Translations under genes and position numbers: made by a program
The notes under the pieces: generated by a model
What the model saw: only the letters and a program-made list of their open reading frames with translations
Database searches by the model: none
Told to the model about the DNA's origin: nothing
Assembly: GCF_963678975.1 (NCBI RefSeq)
Contig: NC_089273.1
Span: forward strand, 28,947,973 to 29,011,972
Direction: 5' to 3'
DNA: 64,000 nucleotides
DNA from: Dysidea avara
Lineage: Eukaryota; Porifera; Demospongiae; Dictyoceratida; Dysideidae
Part shown: one piece after another, positions 55,001-64,000 of the stretch
How positions within the stretch are numbered: the stretch's first letter is position 1
Layout of the letters: every line of letters starts with the position of its first letter

Positions 55001-56911
55001 GTCAAGTGCATGCTATAAATATAGAAGATCTATCTATTCCCATGCATGACTAAAAAGCTGCAGACTAGCAATAGAAGCTCATACTCAGCTTTGCATCACC
55101 TATAATATAATGCTACAATGTCTCCTATAGTAATATTCTTCTGCAATAAAAAGCCAGCACACCATATATCATTTGCATAAAGTTGCCTATTGCAATGACA
55201 AATCTGCTAATATTTTTACATTTGCATGAATGCTTTATTAGATTGTACTTGGCTGCTCTATTAGAGTACAGGTGACTGCTCTATTAGAGTATCTCGATTT
55301 TTAAAAAGGATTAATATACCCTCTGCAGATCCTTCTCTGGATCTACAATCTGGATCTTCCCTGGATCTGGATCCTTCTCTTTCCTGGAGCTACAGTGGCA
55401 GTGGTGTGACATCCTGCCATGCTTACAGTAGGCTAGTATGAGTATATGGATATTTTACTTTATGGTTTTTATGGAGAACACCATGGTAATTACAATAGCA
55501 TGGAAATATCGTTTCCAAGAATTTTTGACAATACTGGTATCATTTCATCAGAATATCATTGTTTGATATTATAACTAAAATACTACCCACCCTATATATG
55601 ACCCACTTAGTGAAAACCAAACTAATTTGCATAATTCTGTTTTTGAGATAGACAATGGAAGGTACAAAAATAATTAATTTTTATGCATGTAATAATTTGC
55701 TTCAGTAAACAATGAAACAATTACTCAAATTGATATAACTTTTGTACAATTATATAACTTTTGTACAATTGGATTTATCTCTTCATGGACAGTAAGCATA
55801 TTTTGTTGCATTTCTGTACTATGCATAAAGCAAACATGGATGTGTTTGTTTACACAGCGGTATAATAATAGTGTTATCGTTGCCATTTCTATGCTTGAAC
55901 AACCTTCTTGCTTGAAAGCATGAATAGATATGGGCCAAAAACTGTACCTTGATGAATTCCCCCATTCATGATGAACAAAATGAGACAAGTTACAACTCCA
56001 TAAGCTGTTGCACTTGCAACTTATAATAGATTGAATGAGTGCTTGTAATTTTCCCTATATAATAGTTACTGAACAATCAATTGTTTTGTTCTTCCTGCTG
56101 TTTATCGCTATAACTCAACAGTATTCACCAGATAAGACTGAAACTTTAACAGCCCAATCGATTTCCCTCTAGACAACCAAAGAAGTCAGTTGGAGTAAAA
56201 TGCAAAGCTAGTTTATGCAGCAGGTAACATAATTATTAATCATTTAGAAGTACTTCTGAATCAGCATTTTTGGTCTTAGTGGATAGGTAATTTTTTAACT
56301 TCTAAGTGGAAGGGTTATACTATAATTTACCTGTCTAATGTAGCCACATGCCTACTACAAAATAATGGGAAGTTTGGACTTGTTCACATTCCACTGTATT
56401 ACATACATGTATACACAATATATAACAAACTAGTACACTTTGGAGTATACATACCTTGTACTGTACCTGAATAGTATTACTTACATCTAAATACATACAC
56501 TACATACCTCTTTCTTTGGATTAGTCCAAAAAAATTGCCCTTCCTCTATTAACTCACTAAGGTATATAGGTTGGTGTGGTAAAAACTGGAACTCAATGCA
56601 ACTGCCTTGTGCAGTATCTTCATCTCCAAATACATGATTGTTGGTCATGAGAACAAAAGTAAACTTTCCATTCAGCTTCATTCGACCAATAAATCCCGTA
56701 CCAGTGCCTTGACTCCTGCAGTGCATATGAATAATTTTTTTTATGGTTATGCATACAAACAAGGATAGATCCAAAAAGGAGTGCACCAGGGTAGTAGTTA
56801 CATAAATTATATGAGCAGGAGTCCAGAGTAATTTAACACATCTGTCTGCATGTGTGTACATGCGTGCATGTGTGTGTATGTGTGTGTGCGTGTGCGTGTG
56901 TGTGTGTGTGT

Positions 56912-56990
<79 letters not shown>

Positions 56991-59900
56991 ATACAGCATG
57001 AGTACTGGTGTGTTATATCTGACACATGTATACCAATGTGATATACTTCCACATGTGTGTATGGCAATGCATTATTCCAGCAAAAAGTACACTTCTCCTT
57101 AAAGCATTAGTGCCAATGTTGCCCTCCTTTTGCAACCAAGTTATGCTACAAAATATTGTTTTGTTTGAGTCACAGTGTGGTGGTTGGTAGCTTAAGGCTT
57201 CACGAGGGATGACATAACATGCGCATGTCTACATGAAGAACACTGAAGCATAATATGTAATGACATGGTTTCACATATTGTGTATAACTGTGTATATTGG
57301 TAATTGTGCATGTATTATAATTTGTACTGGCTGCAATCATGGTGCAGGTGGAATGCACACAATATGCATGTTATTAAAATAAGCATGCTGTAAATTTTAG
57401 TATCACATTGTAGCGTGTAGAGAAGCTTTTATGTACAAATATTAAAATTGCAGTAGTAAAAATTATTATTGTTTCTGGATACTCTTCAAAAGCCCGAGTT
57501 GTAGGGATAAGTGATAATTAGTACTGAATTCGCTTTATTTTCATGCAAAAATTTGTGATAAAAATTTTTGTGTAAAAATAATTTCATATGATTTTACGTG
57601 AATGACTGCTCTATTAGAGTAGTTCGATCTTGTATAAAAATTTTCGTGCAAGAAATTTTCGTACAAATTTTGTATACAAAAATTATTTCACAACAAAAAA
57701 AAGCAAATTACAATAGTTTACAGGTAAGCATCTTAAATTAATTGTCATACGTATACTGTATGTAGAATGGTACAAAAAAGGACAGTCACTGCTCAGTATA
57801 CATAACATCATGCATTTTCCCCACCATAGCCACTGTAGACATACATAGTTCCCTGGTAAACATGGAGAATTTTCTACGTTGCGTGTGATGACTGTTCTAT
57901 TAGAGTATCTCAATCTTGTATGAAATCTTTCATTTGGTTTAAGGATGGGGAGGGGCAGCACCCCTGTGCCTCTCCCTCTCTTTCAGTTCACTATTAAGTT
58001 GCTTTGATTAAACAGTACACTTAATATTGTGAATGGCTCTAGTATGTGTTGTAGGACAACAAGAGGTCCCTGCATGTTTACTCCATGCACTTCCTGCCTG
58101 TGCACCCCCTGATCAACCCCTGTACAAGCTCATAAATAATTACCCTCTAATCAAACAGACTGCACCCTTGATTTCTGTCATCGTTGTATCACTCACTACA
58201 CCACTTCCATTATCTGGATTGATTATTTTTTCAGTACCTTCATCATCATCATCATTTTGATTAGAAGTAGCTCCTGTATTACATTAAAATATATACATAC
58301 TGTATATAAACACAGTATCGTACACTGTATATTAGGAATCATGGAGGATTGGCCTATAGTTAATGTGTCAAAGTAGGAACTTTCCCACTGAGCTTGCTGT
58401 AATACCATCGTTCATCTCTTGTTTCATTATTTTTCATTGCATAGATCCCTACTTCATTTTTAAATTAACAATTTTTAAATACTAGTTTGTTTAGTTTTTT
58501 GTTGTAGCTCAACTATACTTGTGACTGTTTTATTAGAATATCATAAATGCATGACTGTTGTATTAGAGTGACTGCTGTATTAGAGTATCCCGAGTCAGAC
58601 AATGGATGTGCAGCTAGCTACACCAATAAGGTCTCAGCAAATAGCTAGATTGTGAAGAGGCGTGGTCTTTGTACTCTATCACGAGTAGTCAACCTAGATG
58701 GGTGTGGTTGTAAACCTATTGCAAACTAGTCTGGCAACGCCCACTCTTTTGCATGGCACCACCAGACAAATCACGCACGAGATCCCAATCGCGAAGTTGC
58801 AGATATCTAGCTAGTATACCTCTTATAGAAATGCCAGGATTGAAGTGCTTCAAAAATCCAGCTCTGAAATAGTTAAGTGGTGTCTATACACATGTATGCT
58901 ACTGAAAGAAAGTGTTGATACGGAAAATTAATGCCTCGATATGGTTTCATTGGATAAAGAAGAAGACAAGCAGCCTGATTGGAGATAAAGAAAGACAAGG
59001 CGCAGAGGGCCTACACTCATTGGAACCCCAAAAGGCATATCCCACTGGTGAGTTTGTTATTGTGGCATAAAATGGTGGCCATCCGCTGCTTTGTTTAGTC
59101 TCTAGCCTTGCGACCATGGTCTGATAGACAGTCAGGCAATAAGACTAAAATTTGAGTTATGGCGATTTAAAAAAAAAATTCTATATCTGGCCATCTGTAA
59201 GCATCTTGTTATATTTTATGTATCATATGAACTAGTGCTATTCCATAAAAGTGATTTTCATTGCGTAAGATGTCTCTAGGGTGATTTTCAAAGGCAGAAG
59301 TTTGGGTGGCACATGAAATTTTCGGGCTGATCCCTACTCAAAATGTACTACTGTACCATTTGATATTAGAGATCATGGAGGATTGGAATTTTCTGGCCAA
59401 AAAGTATCACCCAAAAACCAGATTCACAATACCATCCTGGTGTCTTGGTAGCATGGTTACTATAATCAAGTCCAAAAGTGCTTTCAATACAACCCTAATG
59501 CTTCCAATAGATAGTATGAAAATTAAAAAATATATATTCAATGAAATTTTTTACTAACTAACTAACTGTCTGATGCCGCCAGGCAAGTGTAACTTGATAA
59601 TGGTTAAGGCTATGGGCTCGATTTTTTCACTGCCGTATTCAACATCACTTTATCCCGAGACATGCCTTTTGGCATACAGCAGTAAGTACATACAATGCAC
59701 GCATCATGGACTTACTTTTGTCCTCCTTTGTGTCCCACTTCTTTTTGCTGGCAACCCAAGGTGTCGATTTGTGGTGGCATGATGGCTTCTCTATGTTTGT
59801 AAACAGGAATCATCAGTATTTTCTGTGGTGACTGAATTGATTGCAGAGGCGCTTCTCCTACTGTTCCTTGTTTGTAATGCTGTGAAAAGGACTGAAAGCA

Positions 59901-62900
59901 AAGTGTAATGGCTACTTCCTAGGCCTCTTCAGTAATTGATAGTTGGGGTTCGCTGATCATCCATACTTTTCATGGTGACTGGAGCGCTTCTCCTACTGTT
60001 CTTCACTAGTAGCACTGTGTAATGGGCTGAACATAGCTAAAAGTAAAGCATAATGGCCACTTTACTTTTGAGTCAGTAATTGATAGCTGGAGCATGTGTT
60101 CAGACGAAAGCATTAACTCTGGCATCATCCTTTCTTTTATGCGGTATGTGCCGGTTCACTGGTCATAGTAATGTTATTACAAACAAGCATAAAGAAAAAT
60201 TAAGAATTGTAAGTTTGATTTACAGATCACCGAAAAAAGTAGAGAAACAAGGAAGGTCACCTACACCTGCAGATATTATACCAGTGGACATTAATTTTTA
60301 TTCCTAATTCATCCATGGGTATAGACTGAAGTAAGGATTAAATGTTTACCAGTATATATTATTCTGCAGGTGTAGGCAATCTCTCTTGTTTCTCTACTTT
60401 TTCTGTGATCCCTAATCGAACTTAAAATCCCTATTTTTTCTTGTAAATCGTAAATCACTATTATATGCATGGATACAATGCACAAAATGCTAAATGACGA
60501 AAAGCGGTGGCCTAGCCACATATGTGATCAGGCTAGGTAGGGCATGCAGGCACAAGCTGCATGACATCACACAACAGGTCATATCACAATATTGGAATAG
60601 ATTCTGTAACTTGTACTATAATACCAGTCCAATGTTTAATAGAAGATAAAAACTGCATGATGGCACAAAAGGTCATATATAAGTCAAGAAAGTTTGAAAA
60701 AGGAGGCAGTTTTATATGCCCTCATGCTTTATTTGTGCAGGCCTGGTCGCATATTTAGAATATTCAGAATACACACATCCACTAGTTTTACTCTCAGTGT
60801 TTTTGGTACAATATCATTGTGGTTGTTATGAATGATGAAATGGTCCTGCTACTAAGTGATGAGTTGGTTATCACAGGTTGATAAATAATGAGCATCAGTA
60901 ACAGAGCCACTCTGTCTAGCTGTAGTTAAAACCCAACATGGTACTTTGATACTTCTATGCACTGGGATTTAATTAACAGTGTTGTACCAGGAGTCCATAA
61001 GTGTCTTGTGGTACTTATGGATTCCTTGTTAAGAAAAATCTAATTTGCTACATGTGACCTGATTCTGGAAAACCAGTCTTAATGTGTCGTTTGACAATTC
61101 AAATATTTATGACCACAGTAAGGCAATTCAAGGCTTTCAAATTTACAATAATCAGAATTACAACAAATTCTGTGAAATATTCTAACAGGTGCATAATGTC
61201 CTTAATGGTGAAAAAACTGGAGGAACAGGAACAGATACTATATACATGAACAGTGTACAGAAAAAGGCCATACGATAAAAGAATATTCATACCAGCTAAA
61301 GCAGCAGTGCCATGTGGTTTTACTGATGATGATGTTGGCTTCGACTTGGTGCTTTCATCTATAAACATTAACAAATGAACTAGAGCAGAATCAATTACAT
61401 GCATGAGCACAAACTACTGTATACACATATGTGTTCACTTTAAATGTCAATGGTATAGTTATTATTTATTCTGAAAGTGAAACAGATCACATCAAGCACA
61501 GCAAAGGAAAAATTAGAATTGCTTCAACTAAACTATATTGAGTGATTATGGCAAACTTTCCTTCCTTTTGATATAATATGAAGAGATATTTGAAGTACAC
61601 AATATAAATATACTGTACATGAGAATGGCAACCTAGCAATGATAATTATCAATCTCCTAGATTTCTTGCTAGTTGTGATGTGTGAAAAATTGAAGCATGA
61701 TTGAATTGTCACTATGGCCACAAAGCTACATGAATACGTTATCAAATTTCAGGTCTGTTTTTGCTGGCTGCATATCCCAAACCCAGTGGAATGCCATATG
61801 AATCATCTGGCGCCTTGATTGATAAACCTGGGGATGGTTGTATCTACAGTAGTTGTACAGCTCCTTGGTATTGAATAAGGACATTTACTGTAAATTTCCT
61901 TTAATTTTAGCTCCTACACCTGTATTGGAGCTCACCTGATACAGTCAACCTTGAGCTAAATCTATTAAACACTTACTGTACTTGTTGGTTGTCTGTATAG
62001 CGGATGCCCTGTTTAATGAATTTGTGTAAATTGTGCAAAATTTTGTTTCTTTGGCAGGTTTTTGGGATGGCATTTTTGGCAAAATGGAAAGCACATTTAC
62101 TCTGTAATCATAAACACACAATTTATGACACAAACCTTCAAAAATAATGCTCTGTAGCTTGGTATGGGTGTGAAAGGAGTAGCATACTGGGTTTTTGTTA
62201 AATACATTCAAATCATCACACCTTGCCTTCTTTTTTGTTTCTACTGTACGCACAGTAAGAGCCAATTTTTCCTAAAAACTTGCTGTTGGCTTTGAAAAAA
62301 CAATCCTTTACTGCTAGGAAGTGTTGTTTTTGTCCAAGGAGACATTGGAGGGATATGGTGGTGCGAAACCACCTTAGAATCAGTGCATTTAATAGTTTTC
62401 AATTCGCGCATGAGAAGGGGTATACTGTACACAAATTTCATATTGGCTACCTAAAGACATGCTAAATTATTAAATTTTTCAAGTTTCATTAATGTAATCA
62501 CTTTTTATAGCACATTATAAAAAAAAGTGCACATTATAAAAATGGTCTATGACAGAGTTGAAATATACTTACTTGGTGGAGGCTTGGTTGGTGATGTGCT
62601 TTTTGGCTTTGCATCTATATACAAAACAAAGCAAACATATATAGATTATAGTGCTTTTACATATATCTGCATATGGAAGTACATGCTCTGTGTTTGCACT
62701 TAAAATTCAAGCATCATAAATTTGATTAATACTATAATATTATGGCAAGTACATGTGTATTATAGTTCTAATGTAGAATTTCAGATTCTGTTGTAAATAT
62801 TTGTGATTATCTAATATATTAGCCAAACGGATTAATGAGATACAGTATTCTAAAAATAACTACCAGATAAACACAAAGTTGAAGTATCAATATAAATGGT

Positions 62901-63272
62901 ACAATACACTGAAAAACTGACATTTTAACTGTTATTAGCTACATATAGATGCTGGTGTAATATTGGGAATGATAGCCATTAATAGGCACCTCATGAGCTT
63001 TTATAGGTTTTTGTTATTGAATTCGTCACCTTTGCAATTGACCTCATCCCATTTGCAATTAAATTTGTCACTTTTGCAGTAGAATTCATCTCTTTTGCAA
63101 TAGACTCTATGCCTTCTCCGGGGAAACCATGAGAACTCAACATCCACCAATTTGAATGGGGCCACGGTATTAATAATTCATTTACCATTTGAATAACACA
63201 TGCAGTTGATGGAATTCCGGCTGACAGAAATGGACATACCTGGTGTATCATTGGGGAAGCAACCACCCAAGG
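48835..63272 (-). CDS. Trypsin-like (FAM111-like) serine protease, partial gene model
   Basis: Reverse-strand exons 56715-56508, 51872-51686 and 49055-48835 join in frame to about 205 residues with a full catalytic triad: His in TNNHVFG, Asp in LDFSIVKI, Ser in GSSGSP. The triad order and the HPHGG and ALHRGG blocks fit the trypsin-like peptidase fold used by FAM111-type intracellular proteases. Upstream, phase-1 mini-exons 62614-62573, 61358-61293, 58273-58238 and perhaps 63272-63240 code for a Ser/Pro/Lys-rich then acidic linker. No signal peptide is seen, so an intracellular enzyme is inferred. The true start and any N-terminal domain lie further upstream, possibly beyond the window. The join between 58238 and the His exon is uncertain (see that exon). 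Confidence 0.75.
49056..51685 (-). other. Protease intron between Asp and Ser exons
   Basis: Holds a decayed family A MITE (49205-49500), GAAGCTTCGAAGCTTCGG repeats near 50270-50300, a hairpin at 50768-50870 built on TAACTGTACTGTATGA, and an inverted repeat at 51145-51195 around AGGCAAATACAGCA. No exon recognised. Confidence 0.4.
50768..50872. repeat. Inverted repeat with cruciform potential
   Basis: TTAGCTGCATAACTGTACTG and CAGCACAGTTATGTGGCTAA form the main stem over a very short loop, and a third arm (ACAGTACAGTTACGCAGCT) follows. Confidence 0.7.
51686..51872 (-). CDS. Protease exon, catalytic Asp
   Basis: Acceptor AAAACACAG, first codons LDFSIVKINGEKLEE; the Asp codon is 51869-51867. 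Sixty-two codons plus one base, then donor GTAAGC. The later IIQHPHGGELSMSMSTCKVL is the typical block preceding the Ser loop (H-P-x-G). Phase 0 entry matches the His exon, phase 1 exit matches the Ser exon. Confidence 0.9.
52890..53920 (-). repeat. Large inverted repeat 2, left arm
   Basis: Reverse-complement counterpart of 58370-59368. Shared blocks in mirrored order include ACTAGTTTGTTTAGTTTTTT, TGACTGTTGTATTAGAGTGA, ATATCTGCAA..GATCCCAATC, the GCCTTGTCTTTC stretch and AATCAAATGGTAC at the outer end. Divergence is visibly higher than in inverted repeat 1. Confidence 0.85.
53745..53990. mobile_element. Foldback/MITE, family A, best copy
   Basis: Arms of about 115 bases and almost perfect: AAGAAGGGATCTATGCAACA / TTGCATAGATCCCTACATC ends, GATGAATGATGGTATTACAG / CTGTAATACCATCGTTCATC inside. 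Each arm carries TAGCTCAGTGGGAAAG or its complement, similar to a tRNA A box. The right arm of inverted repeat 2 has only half of it (58365-58470). Confidence 0.9.
55240..55420. repeat. Motif pair and CTGGATC-rich stretch
   Basis: Two CTCTATTAGAGTA motifs at 55257-55292 are followed by several imperfect GGATC-T repeats (55328-55372). Function unknown. Confidence 0.5.
56508..56715 (-). CDS. Protease exon, catalytic His
   Basis: Donor GTATGT after GAG, phase 0, matching the Asp exon. Contains GTGTGFIGRMKLNGKFTFVL then TNNHVFGDEDTA; the catalytic His codon is 56636-56634. The strongest acceptor, CTGCAG before 56715, needs two bases from the previous exon. An alternative acceptor, GTCAAG before 56707, needs one base and would join the acidic exon 58273-58238 in phase. 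Either an exon is missing or this weaker acceptor is used. Further along, QFLPHQPIYLSELIEEGQFF fits the loop before the Asp strand. Confidence 0.87.
56838..56986 (+). repeat. (TG)n microsatellite
   Basis: Interrupted then pure TG repeat (CA on the protease sense strand) about 125 bases upstream of the His exon acceptor. Reading frames across it are artefacts. Confidence 0.97.
57510..57680. repeat. AAAATTTT-rich imperfect repeat with motif copy
   Basis: Runs of GTGTAAAAATAATTTC, TAAAAATTTTCGTGC and GTACAAATTTTG surround one TGACTGCTCTATTAGAGTA copy at 57603-57621. Probably an old DNA element. Confidence 0.4.
58238..58273 (-). CDS. Protease linker exon, acidic
   Basis: Acceptor AATACAG and donor G|GTACTG bound 36 bases coding ATSNQNDDDDE, phase 1 at both ends. 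It follows in frame from 61293. Short, so the call rests on phase symmetry with its neighbours. Confidence 0.4.
58370..59368 (+). repeat. Large inverted repeat 2, right arm
   Basis: Counterpart of 52890-53920. It begins in half of a family A MITE and ends at GTACCATTTGATATT. Includes GAGATCCCAATC, GCAGATATCTAGC, and the GGCCTACACTC block that matches TAGGCCCTC of the other arm. Confidence 0.85.
59545..59800 (-). repeat. Interspersed repeat family B, copy 3
   Basis: On the reverse strand: GTGGGACACAAAGGAGGACA, GTAAGTCCATGATG, GCATGTCTCGGGATAAAGTG and TTGCCTGGCGGCATCAGACA, the order seen at 2190-2480 and 46920-47090. It lies directly next to the right arm of inverted repeat 2. Confidence 0.7.
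60180..60450. repeat. Inverted repeat
   Basis: AGTAGAGAAACAAGGAAGGT with CACCTACACCTGCAGATATT on the left pairs with ATTCTGCAGGTGTAGGCAAT and CTCTCTTGTTTCTCTACTTT on the right. Arms about 95 bases, loop about 70. Non-coding foldback. Confidence 0.75.
60533..60751. mobile_element. MITE with TA target duplication, TGTGACC family
   Basis: Ends TGTGATCAGGC and GCCTGGTCGCA, flanked by TA on both sides (60531-60532 and 60752-60753). Shares TATGCCCTCATGC-type subterminal sequence with 26744-26993 and 47367-47611. Confidence 0.75.
61293..61358 (-). CDS. Protease linker exon, Ser/Lys-rich
   Basis: Acceptor TTTATAG, donor G|GTATGA, 66 bases, phase 1 at both ends. Codes ESTKSKPTSSSVKPHGTAAL, low complexity and basic. 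Joined to 62573 and 58273 without breaking the frame. Confidence 0.5.
62573..62614 (-). CDS. Protease linker exon, Pro/Lys-rich
   Basis: Acceptor ATATAG, donor A|GTAAGT (consensus), 42 bases, phase 1 at both ends, coding AKPKSTSPTKPPP. Its composition matches the next exon, and both start after an ATAG|ATG junction, suggesting duplication of one linker exon. Confidence 0.55.
63240..63272 (-). CDS. Possible further linker exon
   Basis: CTATCTTTAAG acceptor and CCAG|GTATGT donor bound 33 bases with phase 1 ends, coding LGGCFPNDTP. It would join 62614 in frame. The acceptor is AAG rather than CAG/TAG, and the peptide is too short to judge. Confidence 0.28.
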
Positions 63273-63644
63273 CTTAAAGATAGCAGAGCTAAATTAAAGT
63301 TTTGGCTATGTTGCCGCAGAGCCAGTTGGCTGGTGAAGCTAAATACTAAGACTGATTACATGTAATGGTTTGTCTTCATAATAATTGTGGAATAATAGGA
63401 GAATTTTCAGATATATGTTATAATAGTTATATGACAGCAGAATAGAATATCTTAGTTACTGACATGAGCCCAAGGCAAAGTTAAGGACGAGTGATATAAT
63501 CTATGGCTGCTGTGATATAACTGGCTTATATTCAAGCAAAAGACTGTTGTCACTTTGATTTATATGGCTTCATATTCAGCTTACATGAACATGCTATGCT
63601 GACACTGCATTTTGATTGCTGACATTGTACAATTGGTGATTAAC

Positions 63645-63735
63645 ACCTTAATGGACAATATGGTAGTTACCACCTTACTGGACAATATGGTAGCTATATA
63701 TTTCCTGGGCAATAACTACCATATTGTCCATGTAA
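63645..63735. repeat. Direct plus inverted short repeat
   Basis: TGGACAATATGGTAG occurs twice in tandem (63652 and 63679) and once inverted as CTACCATATTGTCCA (63717), allowing two alternative hairpins. Confidence 0.8.
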
Positions 63736-64000
63736 ATTCTTTGAAGTATGGCTTCACTGGGATATAAGTACTAAAAATAAACAAACCTTAGTTTATTTGC
63801 AACATAATTTAAATTTTCTTAGAGACATCTCTTAAAAATGCTAGCATAAAAACAGAATTTGCATAACCTAATAAAGGAGTCACAAGAATGGAATGTAACT
63901 GTTCTATTAGAGTACAGTATATCTTTTAGCTACAATTAATACTTGCTAGCAATCGCCTTTATAGTTGCAGAAGAAAACAGATGTAATTATAGCAGCATTT

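Noticed and set aside
55725..55988. Reverse-strand open frame near a G-x-V-F-G-P-like stretch, considered as LINE reverse transcriptase
   Set aside because: The match is limited to a few residues in another frame and no adjoining RT blocks were found.
57683..57961. Reverse-strand frame considered as the missing exon between the acidic linker and the His exon
   Set aside because: It runs through a copy of the dispersed CTCTATTAGAG motif and offers no acceptor and donor giving the required phases.
62991..63266. 91-codon reverse-strand frame with repeated SIAK/TAKVTN units
   Set aside because: The repetition comes from a degenerate GCAATTGA-type DNA repeat; only the short segment 63240-63272, in another frame, fits the protease exon pattern.

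Overview
This is eukaryotic, almost certainly animal, nuclear DNA. It is AT-rich, nearly all long reading frames are noise, real coding sequence sits in short exons with GT..AG borders, and most of the window is transposon debris (hAT, Tc1/mariner-like and Tigger-like short elements, a Ty3-type retrotransposon, LINE scraps, a possible SINE, foldbacks, minisatellites and CA/TG microsatellites). An ankyrin-CARD gene, a trypsin-like protease cut by many small phase-1 introns and very dense short inverted-repeat elements fit an early-branching metazoan such as a demosponge. That assignment is inference; no marker gene proves it.

Gene 1 (+ strand, 5702-35587). Six exons join in frame into a 238-residue protein: a short N-terminus, about three ankyrin repeats (exons of 93, 99 and 102 bases), a charged helical linker and a C-terminal CARD-like death fold. 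All splice phases agree and the sum is 717 bases. The introns are filled with mobile elements, including a foldback interrupted by a younger element, a decayed hAT transposase and a broken Ty3 pol.

Gene 2 (- strand, about 63.3 kb down to 48835). Three exons carry the His, Asp and Ser segments of a trypsin-like (FAM111-like) serine protease domain. Upstream, several small phase-1 exons encode a Ser/Pro/Lys-rich and acidic linker. The 5' end is not found with certainty.

The two genes point tail to tail, separated by about 13 kb. That gap and gene 2 hold two large inverted repeats with roughly 1 kb arms: one nearly identical pair (43121-44177 and 47615-48656) and one older pair (52890-53920 and 58370-59368) that brackets the protease exon carrying the catalytic His.

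A small motif, CTCTA-W-TAGAG followed by CAGTCA, recurs at about 18 places on both strands in otherwise different contexts. It is one of the most conspicuous unexplained signals. A minisatellite of about 31 bp occurs as three arrays, two with the same 180-base leader. Regions not listed hold only AT-rich sequence in which no gene or repeat could be recognised by eye.
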